Below, one piece after another: positions 22,084-33,782 of a stretch of DNA of 64,000 bases. The notes beneath the pieces were generated by a model. The model was not told the origin of the DNA and made no database searches. It was given only the letters and a program-made list of their open reading frames with translations. Made by a program: the position numbers and the translations under genes. The DNA comes from Priapulus caudatus. Its lineage: Eukaryota > Priapulida > Priapulimorpha > Priapulimorphida > Priapulidae. Position 1 is the stretch's first letter; the number at the start of each line of letters is the position of its first letter. The stretch is taken from NCBI RefSeq assembly GCF_000485595.1, contig NW_014577177.1:477547-541546 (forward strand). The letters are read 5' to 3'.

Positions 22084-22888
22084 TTGCGATTGGTATTGTG
22101 ATCAGTGTACACTACCACCGTTCAGTGACTCCTTCTCTGACAATACGACCGACTCGGTCTCCGACATAAACGACGGGTCGATTAGCGATAGCGGAACAAA
22201 CGATAAAGAGAACAGATCACGAGACAAGGATATGCTATTTCGTGAACTCCGAGAGACGAGAGCGAAACACAACAAGAACGTTATTATGGCGCACATAAAC
22301 ATAAACAGTTTCAGATACAAATACATAGCGCTACATGAAATGTTGTATGATAACCTAGTTGACATTTCGACTATTCAGGAAACCAAGCTGGATGCGTCGT
22401 TTCCCAACGCCCAATTTGATGGATATAAATTATATAGATCTGACAGGACAGGATATGGTGGTCGAATACTTATGTATATTAGATCTGACATTCCATCTCG
22501 GCAGAGGACCGAGTTACAATTTGAACACTCGGAAGATATTAGTGTAGAAGTAAAATTAGGCAAAGCTAAATGGCTGGTAAAGTCTGTATATAGACCGCCA
22601 AGCAAACGGGGAAATGTTTTTATTTCAGATTGTTATACGCATTTGGACGAAGCATATATTCACTATGAGAATGTTGTCATTATAGGCGATCTGAACTTTG
22701 ACCTGTGTGATGCAATAAAGGGGAAACCCATGTCTGATATATGTAATACATTTGATATGCATAACATTGTAGACAAACCAACATGTTTCATGAAGGACTG
22801 TAAACCCTTATTGGTCAACATTATTGTGACAAACAGACCAGAAAAGCTGTACTGCACCAAGTCTTTCGACACTGGACTGAGTGATTAG
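22019..22888 (+). pseudogene. CR1-like element: apurinic-type endonuclease
   Basis: After the PHD end (DWYCDQC) and an S/D-rich linker, the exonuclease-endonuclease-phosphatase fold appears in order: IMAHININSFRYK, ISTIQETKLDASFP (catalytic E), YRSDRTGYGGRILMYI, VYRPPSKRG, VVIIGDLNFDL (D-x-N), and SDH at the end. The last is split by a TAG directly before the H codon region (DTGLSD then TAG at 22886-22888, followed by ca-tta-c). This domain nicks target DNA for target-primed reverse transcription. Reading continues past the stop in the same frame as YTVFKGNVQRFKKEE. Only a few changes separate it from an open frame. Confidence 0.82.
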
Positions 22889-23622
22889 CATTACCTTGTG
22901 TATACAGTATTTAAAGGGAATGTACAGCGTTTTAAAAAGGAAGAGCTAGTGTACAGAAGTTTCAAAGCAACTGACGACAAACTTCTAAAACAAGAACTAA
23001 GCGAAGTACCATTTCATGTAGCCCACGTCTTTGATGACGTATACTGGGCACATGAACTGATGCTTGGTGAAGTCATAGACAAACACATACCATTCAAACA
23101 GAAAACTAAGAGAAAAAGTAAAGCACCGTTTATGAATGGTGAACGTCGCAAAGCGATAAATCACAAAAAGGCGCTTTATAGGAACCACCAAAGATGCACA
23201 TCCAGGCAGAACTGGGAAGCATATAGAAAACAGAGAAACAAAGTAAACATTTTGAAGAAGCAAGCAATACGGCTATATTTTTCCGAACGATGAGGTGGTG
23301 GCACAAAATCGAATGATTTCTGGTCCACCATATGCCCTCTCTCAGAAGGGGAATACTACACAGAACCAAATTCACTTGAGACACAACAATGAAACCGTCT
23401 CAAATCAAAACGAGGTATGCAATCTTTTTAATGAGTACTTCGTTAATGTTGCCTCGAAAATTAGAGAAAACTGTAAATTTGCGGTAGACACAGAACATCC
23501 AAGTATAAAGGCTATTCGGAAAAATTCCAGGAAGTTTCTGAACGGGATGTCAGAAAATAGCTTGACAAAATAAGCAAGAAAAAAGCAACGAAGATTGACA
23601 AAGTATCACCAAAATAATTCAC
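22889..23622 (+). pseudogene. CR1-like element: linker between endonuclease and RT
   Basis: Frames at 22898-23293 and 23295-23573 contain the usual linker text (HVFDDVYWAHELMLGEVIDKH, RKAINHKKALYRNH, NEYFVNVASKI). There is one frameshift near 23293 and a stop at about 23573. Confidence 0.7.
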
Positions 23623-24337
23623 ATGGTGAAGGATGAAGTAATTTCCCCAATAAGAATTGTCAACCTAACACTAAAACGGGGAGCATTTCCTAATAGACTG
23701 AAGTTGGCAAGGGTCATGCACTCCGTTATACAAAAAAAGGAACCACTTGATAGACAATACTATCATCCGGTGAGAGTTTTACCGGCGATATCAAAAATGT
23801 TTGAAAGGGTCATATCTGAGCAGATGGCTGTTTTTTTAAAACCATTTTCAATCCAATGCTGTCCACTTTCCGACCTGGGTATAGTTGTCAATCAACTATG
23901 TTAGCTCTCACCGAGGAATGGCGGGCTGCATTGGATAAAAATGACTATGTAGCTGCTATTTTAATGGATCTATCGAAAGCGTTCGACTGTCTGCCGCAAG
24001 ATCTGATCCTGGAAAAACCCAAAGCTTACGGTTTGTCGGAAGATGCTGTAACACCAATGGGAAGCTATCTCTCAAACTGTGAGCAATGCATGCAGCTCGG
24101 AAGCAGTACGAGTACTTTTATAAATATCACAAAGGGCGTACCACAGGGTTCGATTTTGGGACCCAATTTTTTTTATATTTTTATAAATGATATATTCTAT
24201 TTTGTAAACAAAACACGCCTCTTTAATTATGCCGATGACAACACCCTTTCATATTGTCATCCGGAGTTCGAGCAGCTAAAACAAACTCTCGAAGCAGAAA
24301 GCGTGTCACTAGTCGAATGGTTCTCCGACAACCAGAT
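23623..24337 (+). pseudogene. CR1-like element: reverse transcriptase, cut by viral L copy 2
   Basis: RT motifs in order: RYYHPVRVLPAISKMFERV-like block near 23755, STFRPGYSCQST near 23860, ILMDLSKAFDCLPQDL (motif A), GVPQGSILGP (motif B), NYADDNTLSY (motif C, catalytic YADD). It stops at WFSDNQ, where the intact family member at 15.7 kb continues MKAYPEKFQAL; here the reading passes in the same frame into viral L sequence. A frameshift near 23856-23904 breaks the earlier part. The thumb and 3' tail, needed for mobility, are missing. Confidence 0.85.
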
Positions 24338-26091
24338 TCCGAATGACCTGTTGAACCTTTTCATGTCTAACCCAGACACTCTATCTTACTTTAAGGAAGT
24401 GAACATACTTAAGGATCAATTCATGACAGAAGAAATAGACCACAACATAATCGAATACCAGTAGGTTTATATGAAAAATACGTTCAACGTGAAAGGTATC
24501 CTACACTGCTATTCTTCTATGTTGCATACTGCAGCCCTCATGACCATACAGCCAATCATAGAAGAAGCTGTTATAGAGCAAAACAAAGCAAAGGTGCTCA
24601 TGACACACCTTCAGTCTTCTGATGACAGTGGAATTATGCTTACCAAAGATGTTGACGAAGAAGATGCGATGTCAAACCCTACACAGCATTTGGGAAGGAT
24701 GCAGGCAAAGGCACTCGGAGAATCCCTACTCGTGGACAAGAGGCAACAACGGGCTACTGGTGCGCTAGCAGCAGCTACGAGAAGAGCACCATAGAAGGAC
24801 AGCTAGGAATATTTGAGTTTAACTCAAATTTCCACAGCAGGAACTCTGTCTTCATGCCTGTGGTGAAGTTTGTATCTTCTTATAATCTAAGTACCAACCC
24901 GATGAGGATGGAGGATAGAGTGCAGCAGGCATCCAATGTAAGGGCTGACAGCCTTGATTCAGCTGCTTCAGGCCTTTGAGCATTACAGATACATGAGTTC
25001 TTACACGAACACTCAGTTCAAGGAGTTCAGCCGAGTAATCAAGCTCTTGCCTCTGAGCACCCAGGGCTTCTTCCCCGTAGAACCTTCCTTGTGTGCAGGC
25101 GTCTTGGGTGTGAGGTTTGCTAACTATGTTCAACTGCTAAAGAGTGAGAGTGACAGACTGAAGAAAGCAGGTGTTCTGATGTTCCACGAGGATGGTGTCA
25201 ACAGACACAATCAGGAACTAGAACCAGTGATAAGGGTGGCCTTTGTCCACGGGCAGGACAAAAAGTGGAAAAGACTTCAGAAAGTGGTTGACGTCTCAAG
25301 ATCTGAAGTCACTGAGTTCTATGAAGCTAACCCTGTGGAGCTAATCAATCGCACTCGCAGCAAAGAAGCCGTAACAAAAGCCCTGGAGTTAAATGCCACA
25401 AACCCTCAGATCTATGAAGCCCTCGACTATGGGTCAGCAGCGAAGCAGCACGCTGCAAGCGTCTACCTCCTAAGAGAAAAGGTGTTCACCATATCAACTC
25501 TGAACAAAGAGGGACACAGGAAGACCGTGAAGACCAGGCTAACAGACATGATCAATGACGATGCAGGATATATGGAGTGCCAAATGTCCCGAGGACATCG
25601 AAAAGACGCTTCTCATGGTCTACCCGGAAAGTGGGTTCTACGACACTGTATCACAGGGGATGAGAACCATGTGTGCTTCCAGAGTCAGAGTCGGACCTAG
25701 GTGCAGAAACAGACACCTTAGAGTGAGAGTGCCAAGAAAGTCTCAGAACTTTGAGATGCCTCTGTCTGATGTCGTCAACGAATATTGGTACCACAAGGGA
25801 GTGGGAAAGTTCGGCAACAGTACTTACCTCCGGTCTCTAGAGAACTATGTGAGAACGATAAGCTGGATGAGAGATGTGCACAGCGATGTGCGTGCTATGG
25901 AGCTGGGGTGTTGCGACAAGATCTTGCGAAGACGAGACACATTGAGAAAATGCGGTTGCAAGATTCTAGGAACGCAGACGCTCCTCTGGAACATCACAGA
26001 AGCGACTTAAAGATAAACCTCGCGGAAATCAGGGGAATCACAAGAGAGAGAATGAGGATGATGGAAGAGGAGACAGCTGGTCAAAGAGAAG
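24338..26091 (+). pseudogene. endogenous bunyavirus-like L polymerase, copy 2 (between motifs A and B to C-terminal part)
   Basis: Starts IPNDLLNLFMSNPD, fused in frame to the CR1-like RT. TAG at about 24462. Motif B here is altered (NVKGILHCYSSML). Motif C LQSSDDSGI lies at about 24613-24640. A one-base loss near 24737 shifts the frame before motif E, where FEFNS lies near 24813. Then a long frame 24954-25700 covers the region after motif E (LLQAFEHYR, KLLPLSTQGFF, FANYVQLLK) and passes, without the stop found in copies 3-5, through FTISTLNKEGHRK. Further frames 25555-26010 hold the C-terminal part. It lacks pre-A and motif A. Sequence diverges from copy 3b after gaagagga (26091). Confidence 0.82.
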
Positions 26092-26825
26092 AGGAAGCGA
26101 AAACATTTTTTATAACGAACAAAATGTTAAATGTGATCTTTGACTCTATTGTACTCTAAACGATGTAAATCTTTTGTAATTTAAATAAATTGCATGTTTA
26201 TTCAGTGCAGTTCCAACACATCTACCTACATCGTTTTTCCCGCAGATCTTTATTTCGATTTCATTCAATATGCCTCTACTTTTCCAAAAAATTATTTAAC
26301 TTTTAACTTTTATATGAGATACTTCAAACAGTTTATGACGAATAAATGCAACATTGCATGGTACTGCTAACAACACAAATCAAACTAATTCCAAGAAACA
26401 CCCGCCCCCGTTGAGAAATAGCTTCATCACTGTCTTTGGTCGCTTAACTCTTTTCTTCCCTCCCTGAAAAACACTGGCTTCGTACACCATTTTCACTGGT
26501 CTAGCTAAGGGTCCACCAACTGGTCGTGTGTAACCTCAGAGCCTTCCGACGCCACAGCCAGGGGCCATCGTCCCACGTTGATCGGATCGGAGTGGAAAAA
26601 ATAAAAAGCGAGGGAGGGAGGGTTATAAGGGATTAGCATATGCCACTTCTCATATAAGTTAACCATAATACTGAATTTTAGTGTGCAGAAAATGCAATTT
26701 TTATGCACGAATTTTCAGAAATCTCCCTACCGTGGGAGAGGGGATACCCCACACCATCCCCCCGCTCAGTCTCTTCGCTCCCTCGCCTTGGCCCCCCCTG
26801 TTTAAAATTGCTGGCTACGCCACTG
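26092..26825 (+). repeat. sequence after viral copy 2, ending in a hAT-type terminal motif
   Basis: Holds a 305-bp AT-rich part (26092-26397, shared with copy 4), then a block shared with copies 4 and 5 (cgttgagaaatag...), then C-rich text ending attgctggctacgccactg at 26807-26825. Read in reverse, this is CAGTGGCGTAGCCAGCAAT, a typical hAT terminal sequence. It abuts hAT-1 transposase coding sequence. No matching left end was found, so the element limits are unknown. Confidence 0.5.
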
Positions 26826-27553
26826 CATCACATACTGGAGAACACATCGGTAATGTTCTGCATCAGAAGAATGGAACATCAAGCATCCCATAAAAGCGAT
26901 GGAAAATCCTGTAGTTACTGATAATGCATCAAACATGGACATCGCCGTCCGTGAGGCAGGAATAGGACTGCACGTGAAATGTTTTGCACATACCATTACG
27001 CGCTACTCAGAGAGGATTGCAGACACCCGCAATGGAACGACTTCTGAGCCGTTTTAAGAGAATCATAAACTACTTTCATAGAAGTACATCAGCTGCAGCT
27101 CTGCTCAAAGAAAAACAAAAAATGCTGCAACTACCAGTGTACAAGTTATTGATAGATGTCAGCCCGCGATGGAACAGTAGTTACGACATGATGCAGAGAT
27201 TCCTAGAGCAACAACCAGCAATAGTTGCACCAACGTTGCAGCAACCAACACTCCTCAGTCCAAAACTCAGAAATGCATCCAAGGATATTTATACCCTGAA
27301 AGATGATGACATATCAAATGCAGAAGAAGCCATTGATTTGCTGAAGCCGATGAAAACTATCACAGTGATACTTTGTGACGAAGCTTCTCACACGATCACA
27401 TTGATTCATCCTCTACAGCACCAGATTCTCCAAACCATGACAGCAGTAAATAATGATTCACCTATGACGGTTCATTTGAAGACTGCCATCCGAAATGACA
27501 TCACGAAAAGGTATGCTGATCCAGATGTCATTGCACTGCTTCTGTTGTGTACC
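26826..27553 (+). pseudogene. hAT-1 transposase fragment (ZBED-type), copy 1
   Basis: Reads, over three frames, SHTGEHIGNVL, then VVTDNASNMDIAVREAGIG and LHVKCFAHTI (the CxxH hAT core), then from 26984 ERLLSRFKRIINYFHRS, LLIDVSPRWNSSYDMMQRFL and EEAIDLLKPM. These are the hallmarks of Ac/ZBED-type hAT transposases (RNase H-like core with inserted alpha-helical domain). About five codons are lost near 26855 relative to the copy at 44221. The gene is cut at 27553 by the env-LTR unit, so the C-terminal dimerisation domain is missing here. Confidence 0.85.
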
Positions 27554-28009
27554 TTGCTGCCAATCCCTATCATTTGGGAGGACCTCTACACTCTACACTA
27601 GGCGTCAAAACGTGGCAACGCCACAGATCTAATACCTGCGTCCATCGTGCTAGCAAAACAGTCCATCCGTTCAAACAGTTGAGAGAGTCTATTGCGAACA
27701 GTAAGCGCATTCTGGCCGCAACAGAGGCATCCTAACCGACCGACGGCCTGGCTGGATTTTCGGCGGTCCAGTGGCAACAGTTTGCGCTATATACGCTGCT
27801 CGCTATTGGGGGTGCCGCATTATTGTGGTATTATTGTGCACCTCACTACCTAACCCAGCGTTGTCATGGCGTACGGTATGGGATGCCGTCGCAGGTCCTG
27901 CGGTACCGAGGCCTGTTTACCCTTCACTGCCTACATCTCAGCAAGAGGAAATCGAACTAGAGACCTATCTTAGGTCTTAGGCGCGGTTACTCCCCTAAAG
28001 TGGACAAGG
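27554..28009 (+). pseudogene. retroviral-type Env C-terminus, copy A
   Basis: One frame reads LRESIANSKRILAATEAS, a TAA at 27733, then LAGFSAVQWQQF and a membrane span (ALYTLLAIGGAALLWYYC, about 27781-27840) followed by a short tail. Another frame downstream ends QQEEIELETYLRS at 27978. A helical region, then one membrane anchor, then a short cytoplasmic tail, just before an LTR-like sequence, is the shape of a retrotransposon Env end. It may be the tail of the Env type seen at 48478. It is inserted into the hAT-1 core. Confidence 0.5.
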
Positions 28010-28764
28010 TGAAGGTATTTTCTTTAGAATGAGCACAGATATTGTCGTACATTGTATTTTGATGATAGTATTTAGCCGTAGTATGATTAGCATTGTTAGT
28101 AGCACGAGAACTAAGTGTCATGTTTATCATTATTTGTATTACGCGAGCGTGACAATTACCCTTGGTTTGCATAAATTTTGTGTACGCAGTGAGTTTTTTT
28201 ACCGTTATGATAAGGATTGTAATCGTTAATATTGTGTTTATTGCTTGGTGTCTAGGACGACAGTTGTTGGCAGTTGAGCCAAGCAACTTTTCTGCCGGGG
28301 GCATGTGTAATAGTGTTAATGTAGTTTAGAATTATTAGACGGTAGAGAGTAGAGTTAGTTTGAGAAGATACGTGGTGTTCGTTGGTAACACATGTATAGA
28401 TATTTGCGCTACGCGCGAGCGCATAGTTAAATAATATTCCAGCATTTGCAAGCAAGTAGAGCTGAAATTAGCAATAACTTAGTATCAGTATATAGGACGT
28501 TAGCAGCATTAGAACTAGTCAGCAGCGAACGTTGACCGCGCTGTGTGTATTAGCGGCATTTCATTGCGTAGGGTTAGCACGGGTTGGTTGCGCGCAAGAC
28601 AGGAATACGCGGCAAGCGTGCGTGTTGACCACATGTGATACGTTCGTGACGATCGAGTTCAGAAGTTTCTTGCGTAGCCCCATACGATATATGGGGCTTG
28701 GCAATGTCATTATCCCAGTGAGATAGATGCTTTCTAGTTCAGTAAATTTCCACTAGTTTCCACC
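28010..28764 (+). repeat. LTR-like sequence of the Env-bearing element, copy A
   Basis: Starts tgaaggtatt and ends tttccacca, with an AATAAA-like signal near the end (agtaaatttcc here, aataaatttcc in copy B), followed by TGGCAGCAGTCCAGTGCCC, which resembles a primer binding site. The limits are inferred from TG...CA and the following TGG. The order env tail, LTR, PBS, leader is that of a junction between two tandem elements or of a one-LTR circle. Confidence 0.4.
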
Positions 28765-28872
28765 ATGGCAGCAGTCCAGTGCCCAATAATTTACGTCATA
28801 GTGTACCACTTAGACATAAATTAGTTAACGAATCAAAGAGCAGAGAAAATCAAGGGTCTGACCAATGGTCAG
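28765..28872 (+). repeat. leader segment after the LTR-like sequence, copy A
   Basis: About 108 bp following the putative PBS, ending in a small palindrome (ctgaccaatggtcag), where both copies of the unit stop. The BEL-2 LTR follows at 28873. Confidence 0.4.
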
Positions 28873-29254
28873 TGTTGGGGCCGTTTCGTAACTTTGAGTT
28901 TCCCGGACAAAGCTGTGTGACGTCATCAGTTGGCCCGACGGACATCCTGTGCGAGGCGGCAGAAAAACGTGTTTACTAGTGACAATCAGTTGTGAAGTAG
29001 GTGATATATTTTCTAGCTATACTGTGTCGAATGGTGTTGGTTAACTAAAGTTGGTAAGTAACAATATCCATGAGTGACTTGTGCCGCTATTTTGAGATGT
29101 TCGTTGCATGACAATTCTCTTTCGCGGAGGTATTTCGACTTTTCTGTGGATGCTGGGGGAGCGCGCTCCAATTTCGAGCATGGCATGCGCAAGTGTGTAC
29201 AGTGTGCTGTGTTTCAGTTTAGCACGGGAATGTTTGTAATTGTGACCTGAAAGT
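28873..29254 (+). repeat. BEL-2 LTR, 5' part only
   Basis: Matches 33783-34163 (TGTTGGGGCCGTTTCG start) closely but stops at gacctgaaagt, where viral L copy 3 begins. Confidence 0.85.
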
Positions 29255-31207
29255 GGGGAAGAAGGGACATGTGAAGGGACTCACTGCTCGGATGGTAAAG
29301 AAGAACCAGTTTGGCGGGGTGAGGGAAATCTTCATCCTAACCATTCTGAGTCGCATGGTGGTCCATGTTGTCGAGATTAAGATGAAGGCAAGTTTGGGCA
29401 CTCCTGCCAGGAGAATGCATCACGAAAGGAAGCTCTAAGATGAAGATAGTGGACGCTCACTACCGTAAGAATACAGCCAGCTGAAGGAAGGACAGAGTCA
29501 CTGTGACCTCATCAGCAGATGCAGCAACATGGTGTCAGCAATTCGTCATGCCCATGTTTGCCATGACGGCTTCCAGGTTCCTACCTGTTGAATAACTTTA
29601 CGTAGTGGGGCTTAGGATTCCGAATGACCTGTTGGACCTTTTCATGTCCCACCCAGACACTCTATCTAACTTTAAGGAAGTGAACATACTGAAGGATCAA
29701 TTCATGACAGAAGAAATAGACCACAACATAATCGAATACCAGTAGGTTTATATGAAAAACACCTCCAACATGATGCAAGGTATCCTACACTGCTATTCTT
29801 CTATGTTGCATACTGCAGCCCTCATGACCATAAAGCCAATCATAGAAGAAGCTGTTATAGAGCAAAACAAAGCAAAGGTGCTCATGACACACCTTCAGTC
29901 TTCTGATGGCAGTGGAATTATGCTTACCAAAGATGTTGACGAAGAAGATGCGATGTCAAACCCTACACAGCATTTGGGAAGGATGCAGGCAATGGCACTC
30001 GGAGAATCCCTACTCGTGGAAAAGAGGCAACAACGGGCTACTGGTGAGCTAGCAGCAGCTACGAGAAGAGCACTATTGGAGGACAACTAGGAATATTTGA
30101 GTTCAACTCAACTTTCCACAGCAGGAACTCTGTCATCATGCCTGTGGTGAAGTTTGTATTTTCTTATAATCTAAGTACCAACCCGATGAGGATGGAGGAT
30201 AGAGTGCAGCAGGCATCCAATGTAAGGGCTGACATCTTGAAGCACGGAAGCTCCATCGAGCTGACAGCCTTGATTCAGCTGCTTCAGGCCTTTGAGCATT
30301 ACAGAAACATGGGTTCTTACACGAACAGAACTCAGTTCAAGGAGTTCAGCCGAGTAATCAAGCTCTTGCCTCTGAGCACCCTGGGCTTCTTCCCCGTAGA
30401 GCCTTCCTTGTGTGCAGGCGTCTTGAGTGTGAGGTTTGCTAACTATGTCCAACTGCTAAGGAGTGAGAGTGACAGACTGAAGAAAGCAGTTGTTCTGATG
30501 TTCCACGAGGATGGTGTCAACAGACACAATCAGGAACTAGAACCAGTGATAAGGGTGGCCTTTGTCCACGGGCAGGACAAAAAGTGGAAAAGACTTCAGA
30601 AAGTGGTTGACGTCTCAAGATCTGAAGTCATTGAGTTCTATGAAGCTAATCAATCGCCCTCGCAGCAATGAAGCCGTAACAAAAGCCCTGGACTTAAAGG
30701 CCACAAACCCTCAGATCTCTGAAGCCCTCGACTATGGGTCCGCAGCCAAGCAGCAAGCATCTACCTCCTAAAAGAAAAGGTGTTCACCATATAAACTCTA
30801 AACAAAGAGGGAGACAGGAAGACCGTGAAGACCAGGCTAACAGACATGATCAATGACGATGCAGGATATATGGAGTGCCAAATGTCCCGAGGACATCGAA
30901 AAGACGCTTCTCATGGTCTACCCGGAAAGCGAGTTCTACGACACTCTATCACAGGGGGTGAGAACCTTGTGTGCTTCCAGAGTGAGAGTCGGACCTAGGC
31001 GCAGAAACAGACACCTTAGAGTGAGAGTGCCAAGAAAGTCTCAGAACTTTGAGATGCCTCTGTCTGATGTCGTCAACGAATATTGGTAACACAAGGGAGT
31101 GGGAAAGTTCGGCAGCAGTACTTACCTCCGGTCTCTAGAGAACTATGTGAGAACGATAAGCTGGATGAGAGATGTGCACAGCGATGTGCGTGCTATGGAG
31201 CTGGGGT
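29255..31207 (+). pseudogene. endogenous bunyavirus-like L polymerase, copy 3 (first part)
   Basis: Begins at GKKGHVKGLTARMVKKNQFGG (pre-A), with REIFILTILSRMVVHVVE and LLPGECIT-equivalent (29253-29440). The motif A region is coded near 29505-29560 (SSADAATWCQQF). About 30 bp are lost at 29609. TAG occurs at about 29743. Motif B is intact (NMMQGILHCYSSMLH). Motif C in this copy reads LQSSDGSGI, the second aspartate changed to G. The one-base loss shared with copies 2 and 4 comes before motif E FEFNSTF. Then a frame 30138-30671 ends at a 14-bp deletion shared with copy 4. Stop TAA after FTI at about 30793, and another TAA in NEYW. The copy is cut at 31207 by BEL-2 sequence and resumes at 34794. 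Confidence 0.85.
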
Positions 31208-33482
31208 GGCCCGATGGCCGCTATGGTTACAGGATCTTGAGAAGCTCTCGTCGTTCACGTGTGGACAGATGCATGAAAACCAGCAGAATTTGGATCAGTG
31301 AATCTGCTCGGTACATCACTTTTCTGGATGCAGTGGAAGTCGGCTATGGTGTAGCAACCTACTTGCGACTGGAAAACCTCTGAAGGGAAATGTTCATGCT
31401 CTTCCTTTTTGGGTAAAATCACGAGTATTCGCCCACTGAACAAATCACCTATACGCGATTAGAGCTGACTGCGGCCACAGTAAAGCAGTTCGGATGGACG
31501 AAAATGTGTTGAAGGACGAACTAGACGTGACTGTTGGTCGCATCTATGTTTTGGACGGACAGCATGACCGTGTTGGGCGTTACATACAGAATCGCACCCG
31601 CAAGCACATTCCACAGCGCGTTTGTTGGCCAACAGGATTGCCGTGATCACGAGGGTCGAAGCCCCATTTCAGTGGCGCGTAATGTCAGAAACACGAAGCG
31701 GTTAACCCGGCAGATCAGGCTCCAGAGTATCAACTCCCCGCGTTGCTCAGGAACAGTGAAGTGATAAGTGGACCGCCAATTTTCTGTGGTGACAGCAGAA
31801 GAATGACATGGCTCGGCACGGTATACCAGGCGATACGCACCGACGTTCTATCTGGCGACACCCAGAAGGACGTGGACGGTCGCAACACAGTAAAAGGTGG
31901 AGAACGTAGTTGCAGACAGCAGTGTCACCACAGCGTGGACAAGCTCATCAAAACTATCATTTTCCTGTAGCACACTTAACCGATCAGGTGTAGCCGTGAT
32001 CATTTAAGATTCGAACACATCTGCTCGAAGACACAAAATGATGAACAGCGTGTCAGTGGGAATACTCCAAAAGTGGTGCGTGTTACGGTTTTGAAGACCA
32101 TGATGAGGCCGAAATGGGCTATCTTGAGATGTGTGTCAACCAACCCACACCAGCCATTTGGCTGGGGCAAATAATGCACTCTCTGAAGAGAGAGCGGCGA
32201 TGGTGTGAAACTCAGCAGTCACATCAAGAAGTTGGATCCTGTCTTAGAGAATGGGGATGCTTGCGAGCTAGAGGTGGACGCGCTCCTCGAACAAGCCACA
32301 CATGCCCGCAGAGAGAAGAAATCCAGTCATCCTGCCACAAAACAAGCATGTCAGATATATTGTTGAGACAGATACAACGCCGATTGACACCACAGTGGCG
32401 AGAAACCACATGTCTAGCTCATTTGAAGAGAGAAAATACTGCGTTGATAAATCACCATAAAGCTGTCAGAAGGGTGATTTCTAAAGCTGTGTTGCTGCCG
32501 CGACAAAGCGAGGACCAAGTGGTTGAACAAAAGTGGCCGACTTACACCCCAAGATCCGTGTCGTTCCTGATGCACCTCTCATTTTCAAGAGTCGGCGTTG
32601 GACTACTTTGGCCTTTTGAAGTGAAATAAAAGCGTTCTCGTGTCAAACGGATGGTGGGCGTGATCTTCACCATGCCTGTCGCAGCCGTGCCGTGGCATTT
32701 AGAAGTTGCGACATCCCTGACACTGATTCGTACATTAATGCCCTGCGCCGGTGTCATTGCTCGCGAGGGCAAGTTACCAGAATGCGGTCAGACACGGTAC
32801 TAACTGTTGTTGTGGGCGGAACGTGAACTTGCTAGGGCTATTACCGATTGGAACGTGTCTCCAGATTCATGGCTCCATGCTTCAAAGGAACATCGATTGG
32901 CAGTTTAACCCACCTGCGGGTCACATCATGGTGGTGTATGGGAAAAGAATGATTAGGTTCGGTTAGACAGCTCATGAACAGTGTTCTCAGGGAACAAATC
33001 CTCGACGACGAGGGACTTCAAACTTGCTGTGTGAAATCGAGTCTACACTCAATGGCCGACCCATTACAAGGAACTCGGAACAACATGACGACCTCGAGGC
33101 TCTTTCACCCAATCACTTGCCTGTTGATAGAAGCGTAACCCGATCTTGCCTCCCGAGTCTTCAGTAAGACGGATAATTACTGGCAGCGTCGATGGGGCAG
33201 GTGCAGTACATGGCTGATTTGTTTTGGAGACGATGGTTGCGGGAATATCTACCGTCTACTTCAGGAAACGTCAAAAATGGTGCAGCATGAAAAGAAATCT
33301 GAGGGTCGGTGATGTAGTTGTGATCGTGGATTCCAATGCTCCTAGAAATTCCTGGCCCATGGGTGTCATCCTGGAAACAATCCCAGATCCAAAGGGGTTT
33401 GTGCGTCAAGTGAAGGTCAAAACGTCGACGAACATTCTCACGCGCCGATTGACAAACTTGTGTCTGATTCTAGAGATGGAGT
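31208..33482 (+). pseudogene. BEL-2 retrotransposon A: RNase H, integrase and DUF5641
   Basis: Strongly decayed. RNase H text: ITFLDAVEVGYGVATYLRLENL (31310-31383) and ITYTRLELTAA near 31450. The LTR-retrotransposon connection GRIYVL-type block follows near 31535 with several stops. Integrase traces lie at 32380-33140, for example FEERKYCVDK and SDTVLTVV (for SDNGT-like). The C-terminal DUF5641 is the best part: LRVGDVVVIVDSNAPRNSWPMGVI ... QVKVKTSTN (33290-33430), with a stop at 33482. It is the same family as 53270-55604. The 5' end (gcccgatgg) is a truncation shared with that copy. Confidence 0.75.
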
Positions 33483-33782
33483 AACATTATAGGAGTATGT
33501 CTAGACATAATACTGACTTATTCTCAGTGTGGTGTAGGGATTTTGTGAAGCACATGTCTGGTTAGAGAGATTCAGCTACTTGTGTGTTTTTGGTTGAAGT
33601 ATGATCATGAGTTGTGTTGATAATGTACATTGTGCGATTATTTTCAGTGACAGTTGGACAAATAGTTCACTCATTACGTATATATATGTGACAATCTTCA
33701 TGTGTAGTCTAGCTTTGCGATATCGAACTGTAACGTAGTGTGTAATTGTGTCGCGACTCGCTTACAATTAGGGGACCGGATG
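33483..33782 (+). other. BEL-2 A 3' untranslated region and polypurine tract
   Basis: Non-coding; ends in the purine-rich aattaggggaccgga just before the LTR start TG at 33783. The same arrangement stands in reverse at 52958-52980. Confidence 0.7.

Noticed and set aside
24954-25700. Independent host gene (248 codons)
   Set aside because: It aligns with the post-motif-E region of viral copies 3-5 and starts only where the shared frameshift ends.
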